Notes: generated by a model from the letters alone, not told the origin. DNA of 64,000 bases from Pseudomonas taiwanensis DSM 21245 (GCF_000425785.1 NZ_AUEC01000014.1:1-64000); one strand, 5' to 3'; positions 32,238 through 40,687 are shown, counted from the stretch's first letter. Made by a program: numbers and translations.

Positions 32238-33566
32238 TCATGGCACCAGCACCACGTCTTCGCTGTCGCTGCCGCCATGGGCGCTGGTGACCTGCACCTT
32301 GGCTGGCGGAATGGGCGAGAGGTTGGTGGTCAGCGACTTCAGCGATCCATCGCCACTGAGGTTGCCGATCAATGCACCGTTGCCGGTGTGGGCGGTGAGC
32401 ACGGGTGGCGATGTTTCGTCGCTGCTGCTGGCGACCAGGGTCAAGAGACCATTGGACAGGCTGTACTCGGCGCGGGCGATGGTCACCAGGTCGATCAGCG
32501 GCAGGGTGGCGGTGGTTACGGTGCTGGTGGGGATGGCCACACTGTTGTCGGCGTGGATGAGCAGGTTGGTACCAGGCGCCGGGTTGACCACCGACTGGGC
32601 GTACCAGGTGCCGGTGCCATTGGCCTCGGTCAGCGGCAGGTTAGGGTCCTGGCTGGTGAGTGTGACGGTGGCCGGTGGCGGGGGAGCGAGCACGAACATG
32701 TCCTGCTGGGCATGCAGGTCGCCATTCTCGGTACGCCGCGAATACGTGCTGCGCTGGGGCATCAAGGGCGTGGGCAGGCTGACGTCGGAGAGCTTGCCCG
32801 ACACGGCGAACAGTTCGGTGCGTAAGTCGATGCCGTTGGGGCCTTCGATGCGTACGAAGTTGGTGTTGAACGGGCTGCCGGTGACTCGTTCCTCGATATT
32901 GGGGTCGCCGATGAAACGCTCGCTGCCCTCGGTGTAGGGGCCGTTGACGCTGCGCAGGAACGGGCCGACATCGCCCTTGAGCGCACCGGTGAAGTCGCCT
33001 GGGCTGCCGATACCGATATCGCGGGTCATGTTGATTGCCCGGCGCCCGGCGGCAGGTACATCGAACACCTCGACGCCATAGGGATGGGTGATCACATAGG
33101 TACCTGCCGCGGGTACGTCGACGCGGATACGCACCCGGGCGAAGCTGACTTGGTCGCCATCGAGCGGATCTCCAGCACCGAAGGCCGCTTCGATCGCTGT
33201 GCCATAGCTCAGGTCGATGCCACGGGCAGCATCGACGATAGCCGCGTCGGCGGTGAACCAGAAGGCTTCATCCGGGAAGTTGGTCGGGAAGGCGATGGGT
33301 TGTGTGTCGTCGAACACACCGGGTGTCGGCAACAGCGTGCACATGTACGAAGGCGCGCCGGGTGCACCGGCAACCCGCGAACTCACTGCCTTGGTCAGGC
33401 ACAGGTCGAGGGTGCGACCATGGCTGTCCTGGTACCAGGCGGGGAATTTGCCGTTGTTTTCGGTGTAGGTGCCGGTATCGACAGCGTTGAGCGCAGCCTG
33501 TGCGGGAAGCTGGAGCATGCCGGCGAAGATCGCCACAGCCAGCGGGTGGGGTATCGGTCGGAGCAT
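32238..33566 (-). CDS. exported protein of unknown function, first gene of the curlin operon
   Basis: A 442-residue protein with signal peptide (MLRPIPHPLAVAIFAGMLQL, cleavage near PAQA). It shares with the downstream paralogue the blocks GAPGAPSYMCTLLPTPGV, VITHPYGVEVF, RRAINMTRDIGIGSPGDFTG, GPFLRSVNGPY and GSPFNTNFVRIEGPNG, but lacks the Ig-like repeats. Both end this shared region with a SAHGGSDxE motif (here VQVTSAHGGSDSEDVVLVP at the very C-terminus). It starts about 45 bp after a sigma-54 promoter and is followed after 32 bp by its paralogue. The family is not recognised. Confidence 0.72.
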   Translation of the reverse strand: MLRPIPHPLAVAIFAGMLQLPAQAALNAVDTGTYTENNGKFPAWYQDSHGRTLDLCLTKAVSSRVAGAPGAPSYMCTLLPTPGVFDDTQPIAFPTNFPDEAFWFTADAAIVDAARGIDLSYGTAIEAAFGAGDPLDGDQVSFARVRIRVDVPAAGTYVITHPYGVEVFDVPAAGRRAINMTRDIGIGSPGDFTGALKGDVGPFLRSVNGPYTEGSERFIGDPNIEERVTGSPFNTNFVRIEGPNGIDLRTELFAVSGKLSDVSLPTPLMPQRSTYSRRTENGDLHAQQDMFVLAPPPPATVTLTSQDPNLPLTEANGTGTWYAQSVVNPAPGTNLLIHADNSVAIPTSTVTTATLPLIDLVTIARAEYSLSNGLLTLVASSSDETSPPVLTAHTGNGALIGNLSGDGSLKSLTTNLSPIPPAKVQVTSAHGGSDSEDVVLVP

Positions 33567-33621
33567 GAGTCAATTCCTCCTGCGAACGAGCCCATGGACT
33601 TGGGGCGTCTGTGCAGGAGTC

Positions 33622-33637
33622 GGCAACAGCCGTGCCA
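33622..33637 (-). promoter_or_regulatory. sigma-54 promoter of the curlin operon
   Basis: On the minus strand TGGCACGGCTGTTGCC matches TGGCACG-N4-TTGCW, with only the last base off. The -12 element is near 33623 and the ATG is at 33566. Confidence 0.8.
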
Positions 33638-33723
33638 AGTCTCCTAAATCGGGCTGGAGGGCCCGTGAGGCCTGGGTTCTGCTGAATCGCGGCAGGGTCG
33701 GGGGTGATGGCGTGGTGGGGTGG

Positions 33724-33742
33724 GTTCCCCAAGGTTGGGGTT
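33724..33742. promoter_or_regulatory. G/C-run palindrome upstream of the curlin operon, putative activator site
   Basis: Arms CCCCAA and TTGGGG flank a 2-bp centre, within GTTCCCC...GGGGTTA. Its centre lies about 110 bp upstream of the -12 element at 33623. The half-site pattern (CCCC-N6-GGGG) is that of the palindromes at 5539 and 17195. Confidence 0.5.
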
Positions 33743-33773
33743 AGGGGTGGGGTCGGGAGGTGGATGGCTATGG

Positions 33774-33976
33774 GGTGGGGTATGGATCGAGCGCCGCCCG
33801 CGCGGCGCATCGCGAGCAAGGCTCGCTCCTACGTCTGTTTCGGTCCAATGAGTTCTGCGGGATTTGCGCATGGCGCACTATCGAGTCGTACACTGGCGTT
33901 ACTGGCCCGAAACCGATGTAGGAGCGAGCCTTGCTCGCGATGCGCCGCGCGGGCGGCGCTCGATCCATACCCCACC
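33774..33976. repeat. long inverted repeat, head-to-head REP pair
   Basis: Two 70-bp arms (33774-33843 and 33907-33976) are reverse complements with two mismatches, separated by 63 bp. Each contains ATCGCGAGCAAGGCTCGCTC in opposite orientation, a Pseudomonas REP core of a different class from the TTCGCGGGTAAACCCGC type. It lies between the divergent curlin operon and the AcoR-like regulator gene. The whole could form a cruciform or, if transcribed, a very stable hairpin. Confidence 0.9.
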
Positions 33977-34081
33977 GCCCTCCTAAAGACAATCACCTCG
34001 ACGCCCAGAAATTTCTCCCGCACACTGCGGAAAAAATACCAAGCATGCGACCCCCGGCAGGGGGAACAGCTGGAGCAAAAG

Positions 34082-35995
34082 ATGGCGCGACACATACCCA
34101 TAACAAACGCCCAGGACACGCTTCACGAATCCCGCCAGGCCCGTTTGAAGCTGGCCAGCGAAGGCGAGTTGCCACTGGGCATGCTGCGCGACGAAATCGA
34201 CGCTTCCTGGCGGCGCAGCCTTGGCCATGGCCTCGATTGCCTACAGGGCGAACAAGTCGGCCTGGGCCTTGAACACGGCCACGACCTGCAGGCACTGCTC
34301 GAACGCAATCGCTTGTTGCTGGACGCGGTCACTCCTGAACTGGATTACCTGGTATCCCGCCAGGGCAAAGCTGGCATCATCATCCTCGGCGATGCCCAGG
34401 CCAATGTGCTGGCCATCGAAGGCCAGAAGCATGTGCTCCAGCGCGAAGGACTGCGCGACCTGCACCCAGGCAGCTGCTGGAGCGAGTCATTGCGCGGCAC
34501 CAACGCCATCGGCACCGCCGTGGTGGAGGGCCGTCCGACCTTGATCAATTGCGGCGAACACTACCTGGACCGACTCAGCCCGTTTTCCTGCACCTCGGTC
34601 CCGCTGCGTGACCCGCGTGGCGAGGTGATCGGTGTGCTCGACATCACCCGCGAGGGGGTCATGGCCCAGCCACAGGACAGCTTGTCGACCCTGATGCTGG
34701 CGGCAGGCAACATCGAAAGCCGAATGTTCGGCCTGTGCCACCCCGAACACCTTGTCCTGGCCTTCCACAGCCGTCCGCAATACCTCAACAGCGCCTGGCA
34801 TGGCTTGTTGGCGCTGAGTCTGGACGGCGAAGTACTGGCGGCCAACGACAACGCCTGCCAGCTGCTGCAGTTGCCGCGCCAGGGACTGATCGGCCGGCGC
34901 AGTAGCGACCTGCTGGGGGAGCGTTCGCCAGCCTTCATCGCGCGCCTGTGGCAGGGTGGGGTGAGCAGCGTACAGACCGCCAAGGGTGAGTTCTTTTTCC
35001 GTGCCTTGCAGTTGCCGCGACATGGGCACCTCAATGGCAGCGTGGCGACGAACAAACCTGCACCGGCCGCCCGCTCGCAGGCGCTGGAGTCATTGGCCGG
35101 TGGCGACCCGCGCCTGGCGCGCAACCTGCGCATGGCGCGCCAGGGTTTGGGCAATGGTCTGCCGGTGCTGCTGTTGGGCGAAACCGGCACCGGCAAGGAG
35201 GTGGTGGCTTGCGCACTGCACCAGGCGAGCCCCCGGGCCGACAAGCCATTCGTGGCGGTCAACTGCGCCGCCATTCCCGAGGGTTTGATCGAGTCGGAGC
35301 TGTTCGGCTACCGCGAGGGCGCTTTTACCGGCTCGCGCCGAGGCGGCATGGTCGGACGGTTGATGCAGGCCCACGGCGGCACGTTGTTCCTCGACGAAAT
35401 CGGTGATATGCCGGTGGCCTTGCAGGCTCGTCTGCTGCGCGTCTTGCAAGAGCGCCGGGTGGCGCCGCTGGGTGCGGGCGATGAGCAAGAGATCGACGTC
35501 GCGCTGATCTGTGCGACCCACCGCGACCTCAAGCGCTTGGTGCAGGAGCAGCATTTTCGCGAAGACCTTTACTACCGGGTCAATGGCGTGTCACTGCGCT
35601 TGCCAGCGCTACGCGAGCGCGATGACCTGGCCAGGATCATCGAAGCCCTGCTGCACAAGGCCGGCGCCAAGGGCGTCAGCCTCGACCCGGCGCTGGCTGC
35701 GCTGCTTGAAGGTTTCGACTGGCCAGGCAACATCCGCCAATTGGAAATGGTCGTGCGCACCGCACTGGCCATGCGCGAGGAGGGTGAACAGGTGCTGACC
35801 CTCGATCACCTCACCGACTGCCTGCTCGATGAGCTCGCAACGGGCGGCGCACCGTCGGGCAGCCTGAAGGACAACGAGCTGGAATTGATCCGCGGCGCCT
35901 TGGCCCGGCACCACGGCAACGTTTCGGCTGCCGCTGAAGCGCTGGGCATCAGCCGGGCGACGTTGTACCGCAAGCTCAAGCAGTTGCGCGGCTGA
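34082..35995 (+). CDS. AcoR-like sigma-54 transcription activator of the amine dehydrogenase cluster
   Basis: A 637-residue protein: GAF-like sensor (about 60-220, with SCWSESLRGTNAIGTAVVEG), a PAS-like segment (about 240-320), AAA+ domain (Walker A GETGTGKE about 366; Walker B GTLFLDEIGD) and a Fis-type HTH at the end (GNVSAAAEALGISRATLYRK). The sigma-54 contact loop reads GAFTGS instead of GAFTGA. The ATG at 34082 is used; the frame extends further upstream through the REP region. It probably senses an amine or aldehyde directly, since there is no receiver domain. Its gene is 3 bp upstream of qhpF, and a sigma-54 promoter sits before the aldehyde dehydrogenase, so control of the amine genes is likely. 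Confidence 0.88.
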   Translation: MARHIPITNAQDTLHESRQARLKLASEGELPLGMLRDEIDASWRRSLGHGLDCLQGEQVGLGLEHGHDLQALLERNRLLLDAVTPELDYLVSRQGKAGIIILGDAQANVLAIEGQKHVLQREGLRDLHPGSCWSESLRGTNAIGTAVVEGRPTLINCGEHYLDRLSPFSCTSVPLRDPRGEVIGVLDITREGVMAQPQDSLSTLMLAAGNIESRMFGLCHPEHLVLAFHSRPQYLNSAWHGLLALSLDGEVLAANDNACQLLQLPRQGLIGRRSSDLLGERSPAFIARLWQGGVSSVQTAKGEFFFRALQLPRHGHLNGSVATNKPAPAARSQALESLAGGDPRLARNLRMARQGLGNGLPVLLLGETGTGKEVVACALHQASPRADKPFVAVNCAAIPEGLIESELFGYREGAFTGSRRGGMVGRLMQAHGGTLFLDEIGDMPVALQARLLRVLQERRVAPLGAGDEQEIDVALICATHRDLKRLVQEQHFREDLYYRVNGVSLRLPALRERDDLARIIEALLHKAGAKGVSLDPALAALLEGFDWPGNIRQLEMVVRTALAMREEGEQVLTLDHLTDCLLDELATGGAPSGSLKDNELELIRGALARHHGNVSAAAEALGISRATLYRKLKQLRG

Positions 35996-35998
35996 ATC

Positions 35999-37732
35999 AT
36001 GGGGCGATTGTTCGCAAGGCTGGTGGAGTCCAGCGACCCGGTGCTCATGCGCCAGGCGTTAGCCTGGCTGTATGGTTTCGTGCGGCCACACGGACGTGCC
36101 ATCGCGGTGTTGCTGGGGCTGTCCCTGGGGGCATCGCTGCTGGCCCTGGCGCAGCCCTGGCTGGTCAAGACCCTGATCGACGAAGGCCTGTTGGCCAAGG
36201 ATTACCAGACCCTCTGGCACATGGCGGCGATCATGATCGCTGCGGGGCTGCTGGGCACCGTGCTGGCCGGGGTCAACCGCTACCTGCATACGCGCTTGTC
36301 GGGGCGCATCCTGTTTGCCCTGCGCGATGACCTTTACCGCCACCTGCAGCAGCTGTCGCCGACGTTCTACGGACGGCGGCGCATAGGTGACATCCTTTCG
36401 CGGCTGGATGGCGATGTGGCGGAAATCCAGCGCTTTGCCGTGGATTCGCTGTTTTCGGCGGTATCGGCGGTGATCGGCCTGGTAGGCGCGGTGGCGTTGA
36501 TGCTGATGCTGTCGTGGCAACTGTCGCTGCTGCTGGCGTTGCTGGTGCCCATCGAAGTGCTCTGGCTGCGCTGGATGCGGCGCAAGGTGGAGCGCGAAGT
36601 ACGCAACCTGCGCGAACGCTCGGCGGATGTGTCGTCGTTTCTGGTCGAGACCCTGCCGGCGATGAAGTTCATCCAGGCAGCCGGCCAGCAAGGCCGCGAG
36701 GCGGGGCGCCTGGACCAGCTGGGCCAGGGCTACATGCGCCAGCTACTCAAGGTGCAGGTGACCGAATTCTTCACCCAGGCCATTCCCGGCACGCTGACCT
36801 CCTGGTGCCGCGCTTGTGCGTTCCTGGTCGGCGGCTGGTGGGTGATCCAGGGTACCTGGCAGTTGGGTGCACTGATCGCCTTTTCCACCTACATGGGCAT
36901 GGCGGTAGGGCCGGTGCAGAGCCTGCTGGGCCTGTACGTGGCGGTGCAGCGCATGGCGGTGAGCCTGGGGCGGGTCATGGAGTTGAAGCAGGAGTCCGTG
37001 GCCGTGCGACCGGTGGCCGACCCGCGGCCGATGCCTGACGGCCCGGGCGACTTGCGCCTCGAGGGGGTGAGTTTTGCCCATGAAGGGCGCCAGGGCGCGG
37101 TGCTGAACAACGTGCAGGTGTACCTGCCGGGTGGGCTGAAAGTGGCCATCAGCGGCGCCTCAGGGGTCGGCAAGTCGACCCTGATCGACCTGTTGCAGCG
37201 CTTCTACGATCCGGACACCGGGCGCATCCTGCTGGACGGCACCGACCTGCGCGATCTGGACTTGGCCGCGCTACGCCGACGCATTGCTGTGGTCAGCCAG
37301 GATATCGTGTTGTTCCGCGGCACCCTGGCACAGAACCTGGCCTACGGCGTGCCCGAGGCCAGCCGCGAGGAACTGGAGCGGGTGGTGCGCCTGGCGCGGC
37401 TGGACAGCCTGGTCGACAGCCTGCCGCTGGGCCTGGACGGCCTGCTGGGGGAGCGTGGCCAGCAGCTGTCCGGCGGGCAGAAACAACGCATTGCCATCGC
37501 CCGCGCGGTGCTGCAGGCGCCGGCGATCCTGGTGCTGGACGAGGCCACATCGGCGGTGGACGAAGCCACCGAGCGCGAAGTGATCGCGGCCATCGACCAG
37601 CTGTTCGCCGGCCGCACACGCATCCTGATCAGTCACCGTGCTTCGACCCTGGCCGATGCTGACCTGCACCTGTACCTGGATGACGGCCAGTTGCAGGTGC
37701 TGCCTCAGGAGGTGATCAAGCATGGCCACTGA
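35999..37732 (+). CDS. qhpF: ABC exporter QhpF of quinohemoprotein amine dehydrogenase maturation
   Basis: A 577-residue fused transporter: six-helix membrane domain (about 20-330) and an ATPase domain with Walker A SGASGVGKST (about 385), signature LSGGQKQRIA (about 490) and Walker B ILVLDEATSA. In the QHNDH systems studied, QhpF is thought to carry the crosslinked, leader-free gamma subunit to the periplasm. It follows the regulator by 3 bp and overlaps qhpE by 11 bp. The assignment rests on the company of qhpE and qhpG as much as on sequence. Confidence 0.85.
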   Translation: MGRLFARLVESSDPVLMRQALAWLYGFVRPHGRAIAVLLGLSLGASLLALAQPWLVKTLIDEGLLAKDYQTLWHMAAIMIAAGLLGTVLAGVNRYLHTRLSGRILFALRDDLYRHLQQLSPTFYGRRRIGDILSRLDGDVAEIQRFAVDSLFSAVSAVIGLVGAVALMLMLSWQLSLLLALLVPIEVLWLRWMRRKVEREVRNLRERSADVSSFLVETLPAMKFIQAAGQQGREAGRLDQLGQGYMRQLLKVQVTEFFTQAIPGTLTSWCRACAFLVGGWWVIQGTWQLGALIAFSTYMGMAVGPVQSLLGLYVAVQRMAVSLGRVMELKQESVAVRPVADPRPMPDGPGDLRLEGVSFAHEGRQGAVLNNVQVYLPGGLKVAISGASGVGKSTLIDLLQRFYDPDTGRILLDGTDLRDLDLAALRRRIAVVSQDIVLFRGTLAQNLAYGVPEASREELERVVRLARLDSLVDSLPLGLDGLLGERGQQLSGGQKQRIAIARAVLQAPAILVLDEATSAVDEATEREVIAAIDQLFAGRTRILISHRASTLADADLHLYLDDGQLQVLPQEVIKHGH

Positions 37733-38399
37733 CGTGCGGGTTGGCGTGATTGACAGCGGTTGCTCGCCTCACCAGGCCAGCTACTTGCTGCAAGGGCGGC
37801 GGTTCTGGCTGGAGGACGGCCAGTTGCGTGAAGGTGAGATGTTGCCGGACCAGCTAGGGCACGGTAGTGAGGTGGTTGCCGCTTTGCAGGGCGAGGCCGG
37901 GCCGGTGCCCCTGTTGCTGGCCCAGGTATTCGCTAGCCAGGCCAGCACCAGTGCCTTGCAGGTGGCTGCTGCGTTGCTGTGGCTGGTGGAGGCAGGCGTG
38001 ACGCTGGTCAACCTCAGCCTGGGCCTGCAACAAGACCGCCCGGTGCTACACCAGGCCTGCGCTGAAGCGTTGGCGGCGGGGGTGCTGTTATGCGCATCCA
38101 GCCCGGCGCAGGGCGGGGCGGTGTACCCGGCCAGCTACAGCGGGGTGATTCGGGTAACCGGCGATGCCCGCTGCGCTCCGGGTCAGTGGTCGTGGCTGGG
38201 TACGCGGCAGGCGGACTTTGGCGGTTACGTGGGCGCGGGCGGCAGGGCGGGCGCGAGCCTGGGCTGCGCGGCCTTGAGCGGTAGGATTGCAGCTTTGTTG
38301 CGCGACGAACCGAGCATGGATCGCCAGCAGATTTACGACTGGCTGCGCAGCAATGCAGCGTATGCCGGCCCCGAGCGACGAGGTCTGGGCCATGCCTGA
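37722..38399 (+). CDS. qhpE: subtilisin-like leader peptidase QhpE
   Basis: A 225-residue cytosolic serine protease of the subtilase fold without signal peptide. Catalytic residues can be placed at the aspartate of GVIDSGCSP (about 10), the histidine of LGHGSEVVAAL (about 47) and the serine of GASLGCAALSG (about 180), where the usual GTSxAAP is altered. In QHNDH biogenesis QhpE cuts the 28-residue leader from the gamma subunit after crosslinking. The small size fits this family. It overlaps qhpF and qhpG. Confidence 0.88.
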   Translation: MATDVRVGVIDSGCSPHQASYLLQGRRFWLEDGQLREGEMLPDQLGHGSEVVAALQGEAGPVPLLLAQVFASQASTSALQVAAALLWLVEAGVTLVNLSLGLQQDRPVLHQACAEALAAGVLLCASSPAQGGAVYPASYSGVIRVTGDARCAPGQWSWLGTRQADFGGYVGAGGRAGASLGCAALSGRIAALLRDEPSMDRQQIYDWLRSNAAYAGPERRGLGHA

Positions 38400-39684
38400 A
38401 CCGCGCATTGTGGTGCTGGGTGCCGGCCCTGCGGGTGCCGCCACGGCCATAGGCCTGCGGCGGCTGGGCTATGCCGTGATGGTGGTGTCAGATTGGCGCC
38501 GTTTCGCAGCAGTTGAAGGGGTTTCGCAGCGGGTGCTGGACGGCTTGCGACATGCAGGTTTGGGCGGGGCCTTGCGCCAGGCCGCCATGCCCGCAGCCCG
38601 ACAGGTGCTCTGGAACGGCCAGCACCTGCAAACGAACCAGGAGTTCTTGCTGGATCGACAGCGTTTTGACCGGGCGCTGCGCGACGACCTTCAGCGTGCT
38701 GGCGTGCGTGTGGTCGAGGGGCGGGTGCGCGAAGTCGCGCATGAGGGCGGTCACCAGGTGCGTCTGGACGATGGGCAGGTACTGATGGCTGATTTCCTCG
38801 TCGAAGCGCGAGGCCGTCAGGCTCCACTGGCCCCGGACCGGCTGCGCGGACCGGAGACGGTCAGCCTGCTCAATGTCTGGCAAGGCAGCCCAGGGGCGCC
38901 TGCGTCGGCGGTGGAGAGCCTGGAGGATGGCTGGGCGTGGATGGCGCGGTTAGAGGATGGCCGCTGTTACTGGCAAGTCACCCTTGACGCGGCCGGCCTG
39001 CCAGGCAAGGCCGGATTGGCGGAATACTGCGTGGCGCGGCGGTCCCACAGCGCGCTGGTGGCCGAACTGTTCGATGTCCAGGCGCTGGTTCCGGCACCGG
39101 TGCATGCACGTAGCAGTACCGCGATTCTGGCTGGCGCATGTGTTGGTCAAGATTGGGTGCGGGTGGGCGATGCAGCGATGGCCGTTGACCCACTGTCGGG
39201 TAACGGGATTTTCCAGTCACTGTCCTCGGCGTTTCAGGCGCCGGTGGTCATCAATACATTGTTGCGCAAGCCTGAGCGCGCAGGATTGGCGCGGCAGTTT
39301 CACCAGCAGCGGGTCGAGCAGCTGTTCTTGCGCTTTGCCCGGATCGGACGGGATTTCTACAGGCAAGAGCAGGGGCGCGCAGGGCAACCGTTCTGGCTTC
39401 AGCGGCAAGATTGGCCGGATGCGCAGCCTTTGCACATGGCGGCAGACTGGCATGCAGTGCGGGTCGAACGGCGGCCAGTGCTGCGTGATGGGCTGGTGGA
39501 CGAAACCGAGGTGGTGGTAACGGCGGATCAGCCATTGGGGGTGTGGCATTTGCAGGGGATTGAGTTAGCGCCGGTGGTCAGTGCGTTGCAGGCTGGCCAA
39601 CCACTTGAGAGCGTGTTGCAAGGCCACCCTGATCAGCAGCAGACCAGGGTGAGGCGCTGGCTATGGGAGCAGGGGTTCATTTGA
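38392..39684 (+). CDS. qhpG: flavin-dependent monooxygenase QhpG
   Basis: A 430-residue FAD-dependent protein with an N-terminal dinucleotide fold VVLGAGPAGAATAIGLRRLG, a second FAD motif (VRVGDAAMAVDPLSGNGIFQ) and the general layout of tryptophan-halogenase/hydroxylase-like monooxygenases. QhpG hydroxylates the gamma-subunit tryptophan that becomes the cysteine tryptophylquinone cofactor. The ATG at 38392 overlaps the qhpE stop by 8 bp. The three genes are thus one maturation operon. Confidence 0.88.
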   Translation: MPEPRIVVLGAGPAGAATAIGLRRLGYAVMVVSDWRRFAAVEGVSQRVLDGLRHAGLGGALRQAAMPAARQVLWNGQHLQTNQEFLLDRQRFDRALRDDLQRAGVRVVEGRVREVAHEGGHQVRLDDGQVLMADFLVEARGRQAPLAPDRLRGPETVSLLNVWQGSPGAPASAVESLEDGWAWMARLEDGRCYWQVTLDAAGLPGKAGLAEYCVARRSHSALVAELFDVQALVPAPVHARSSTAILAGACVGQDWVRVGDAAMAVDPLSGNGIFQSLSSAFQAPVVINTLLRKPERAGLARQFHQQRVEQLFLRFARIGRDFYRQEQGRAGQPFWLQRQDWPDAQPLHMAADWHAVRVERRPVLRDGLVDETEVVVTADQPLGVWHLQGIELAPVVSALQAGQPLESVLQGHPDQQQTRVRRWLWEQGFI

Positions 39685-39745
39685 CCTTTCTGGGGAATAC
39701 CGCGGAAAACTATCAGAACTACCAGTTGTGGACAGCGGTCTCGCA

Positions 39746-40687
39746 ATGCTCAGATATGACACCGATCTTTCGAGAACCGTTATGAAAAAGCACTGTTTTT
39801 ACCAAGGTGGCCGGCTCTCGGCTATCGGTTCCATTGGCCAGATTAGCGTAATCTTTCGAAGTGATTCTTCCCCCCTTGCTGAGCAGTGGGCGGGTGCGCT
39901 TGACAAGACCCTGTTACTTTCTACCAGCGCCACAAACTCGATCATGCATGAAGCACGCGCAGTCGTGTACGCCCCTTATGGCCATTTTGATGTGTTAAAG
40001 CATGGGGCCATACTGGCATTCAATGGCCAGGTCCGTGACTCAATGACGGCGTGTGATCTTTTAGGGAACGGAAAAAGATTATACAGCTCGACGCTTATGC
40101 GCTTCTTGTCTCCTGACACCTACAGCCCCTTCGGCTTGGGTGGCATAAATACATATGCGTACTGTGGTGATGATCCGATCAACTTTACGGATCCGAGCGG
40201 GAATATTAAGTCTAAAATTATGGTAGACAGGATACTTGCACGGGAGAGCGGGGAACGCCCGCAGAGGCAAAATTCACCGCCTCCCCGGCAAATCGCGTTT
40301 GTCAATCCTATGCGCAACGGCGAACCTGTACAGCGACAGGTGCAAGCTAGAGCCGTTCAGCAATCGGCCGCATCCACAATAGGCAATCTCAATCGCCTGG
40401 TGGAACGCTTTGCACCTGAAGAGCGGCAAATGACAGGTGATATTATGGCCTTTCTTCGAGAGAATGGTGCAGTGAGACCGGATTCCACAGAGCGAGCTCA
40501 GGCTATCGTTTCCATCTTCATTGCTCGCCAGTTGAGGCTGGAAAGTTTCGTAGTACCTGTCCGCAGAGCTGAATTGCTACAACTCGCCGCTGCAGCAACG
40601 CCTGAGGGGCGTGAGCGTAGTGTAAGAGTTTTTGAGCAGTGGGCCCGGGTATCAATTGCTGCTTATCGCGCAAGAGACAATCGATGA
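39746..40687 (+). CDS. orphan Rhs C-terminal protein with variable tip (possible toxin)
   Basis: About 313 residues. The N-terminal half has the remnant pattern of Pseudomonas Rhs-associated proteins: LRYDTDLSR, a QGGRLSAIGS segment, YAPYGH, LLGNGKRLYSSTLMRFLSPD and the Rhs core end SPFGLGGINTYAYCGDDPIN followed by FTDPSGN. After this boundary the sequence (about 150-313) is unrelated to the core: a proline-rich link (RQNSPPPRQIAFVNPMRNGE) and a mostly helical domain (LNRLVERFAPEERQMTGDIM, AIVSIFIARQLRLESFVVPV). Such tips are often toxins, but no catalytic motif is recognised and no immunity gene is evident downstream. GC content is lower than in the flanks, suggesting transfer. The start is uncertain (ATG 39746, GTG 39728 or ATG 39782). 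Confidence 0.75.
   Translation: MLRYDTDLSRTVMKKHCFYQGGRLSAIGSIGQISVIFRSDSSPLAEQWAGALDKTLLLSTSATNSIMHEARAVVYAPYGHFDVLKHGAILAFNGQVRDSMTACDLLGNGKRLYSSTLMRFLSPDTYSPFGLGGINTYAYCGDDPINFTDPSGNIKSKIMVDRILARESGERPQRQNSPPPRQIAFVNPMRNGEPVQRQVQARAVQQSAASTIGNLNRLVERFAPEERQMTGDIMAFLRENGAVRPDSTERAQAIVSIFIARQLRLESFVVPVRRAELLQLAAAATPEGRERSVRVFEQWARVSIAAYRARDNR

Noticed and set aside
30427-32937. 836-codon plus-strand frame opposite the two large exported proteins
   Set aside because: It spans the junction of two real genes with good signal peptides and ribosome sites on the other strand, and has a Gly/Val-rich low-complexity translation.
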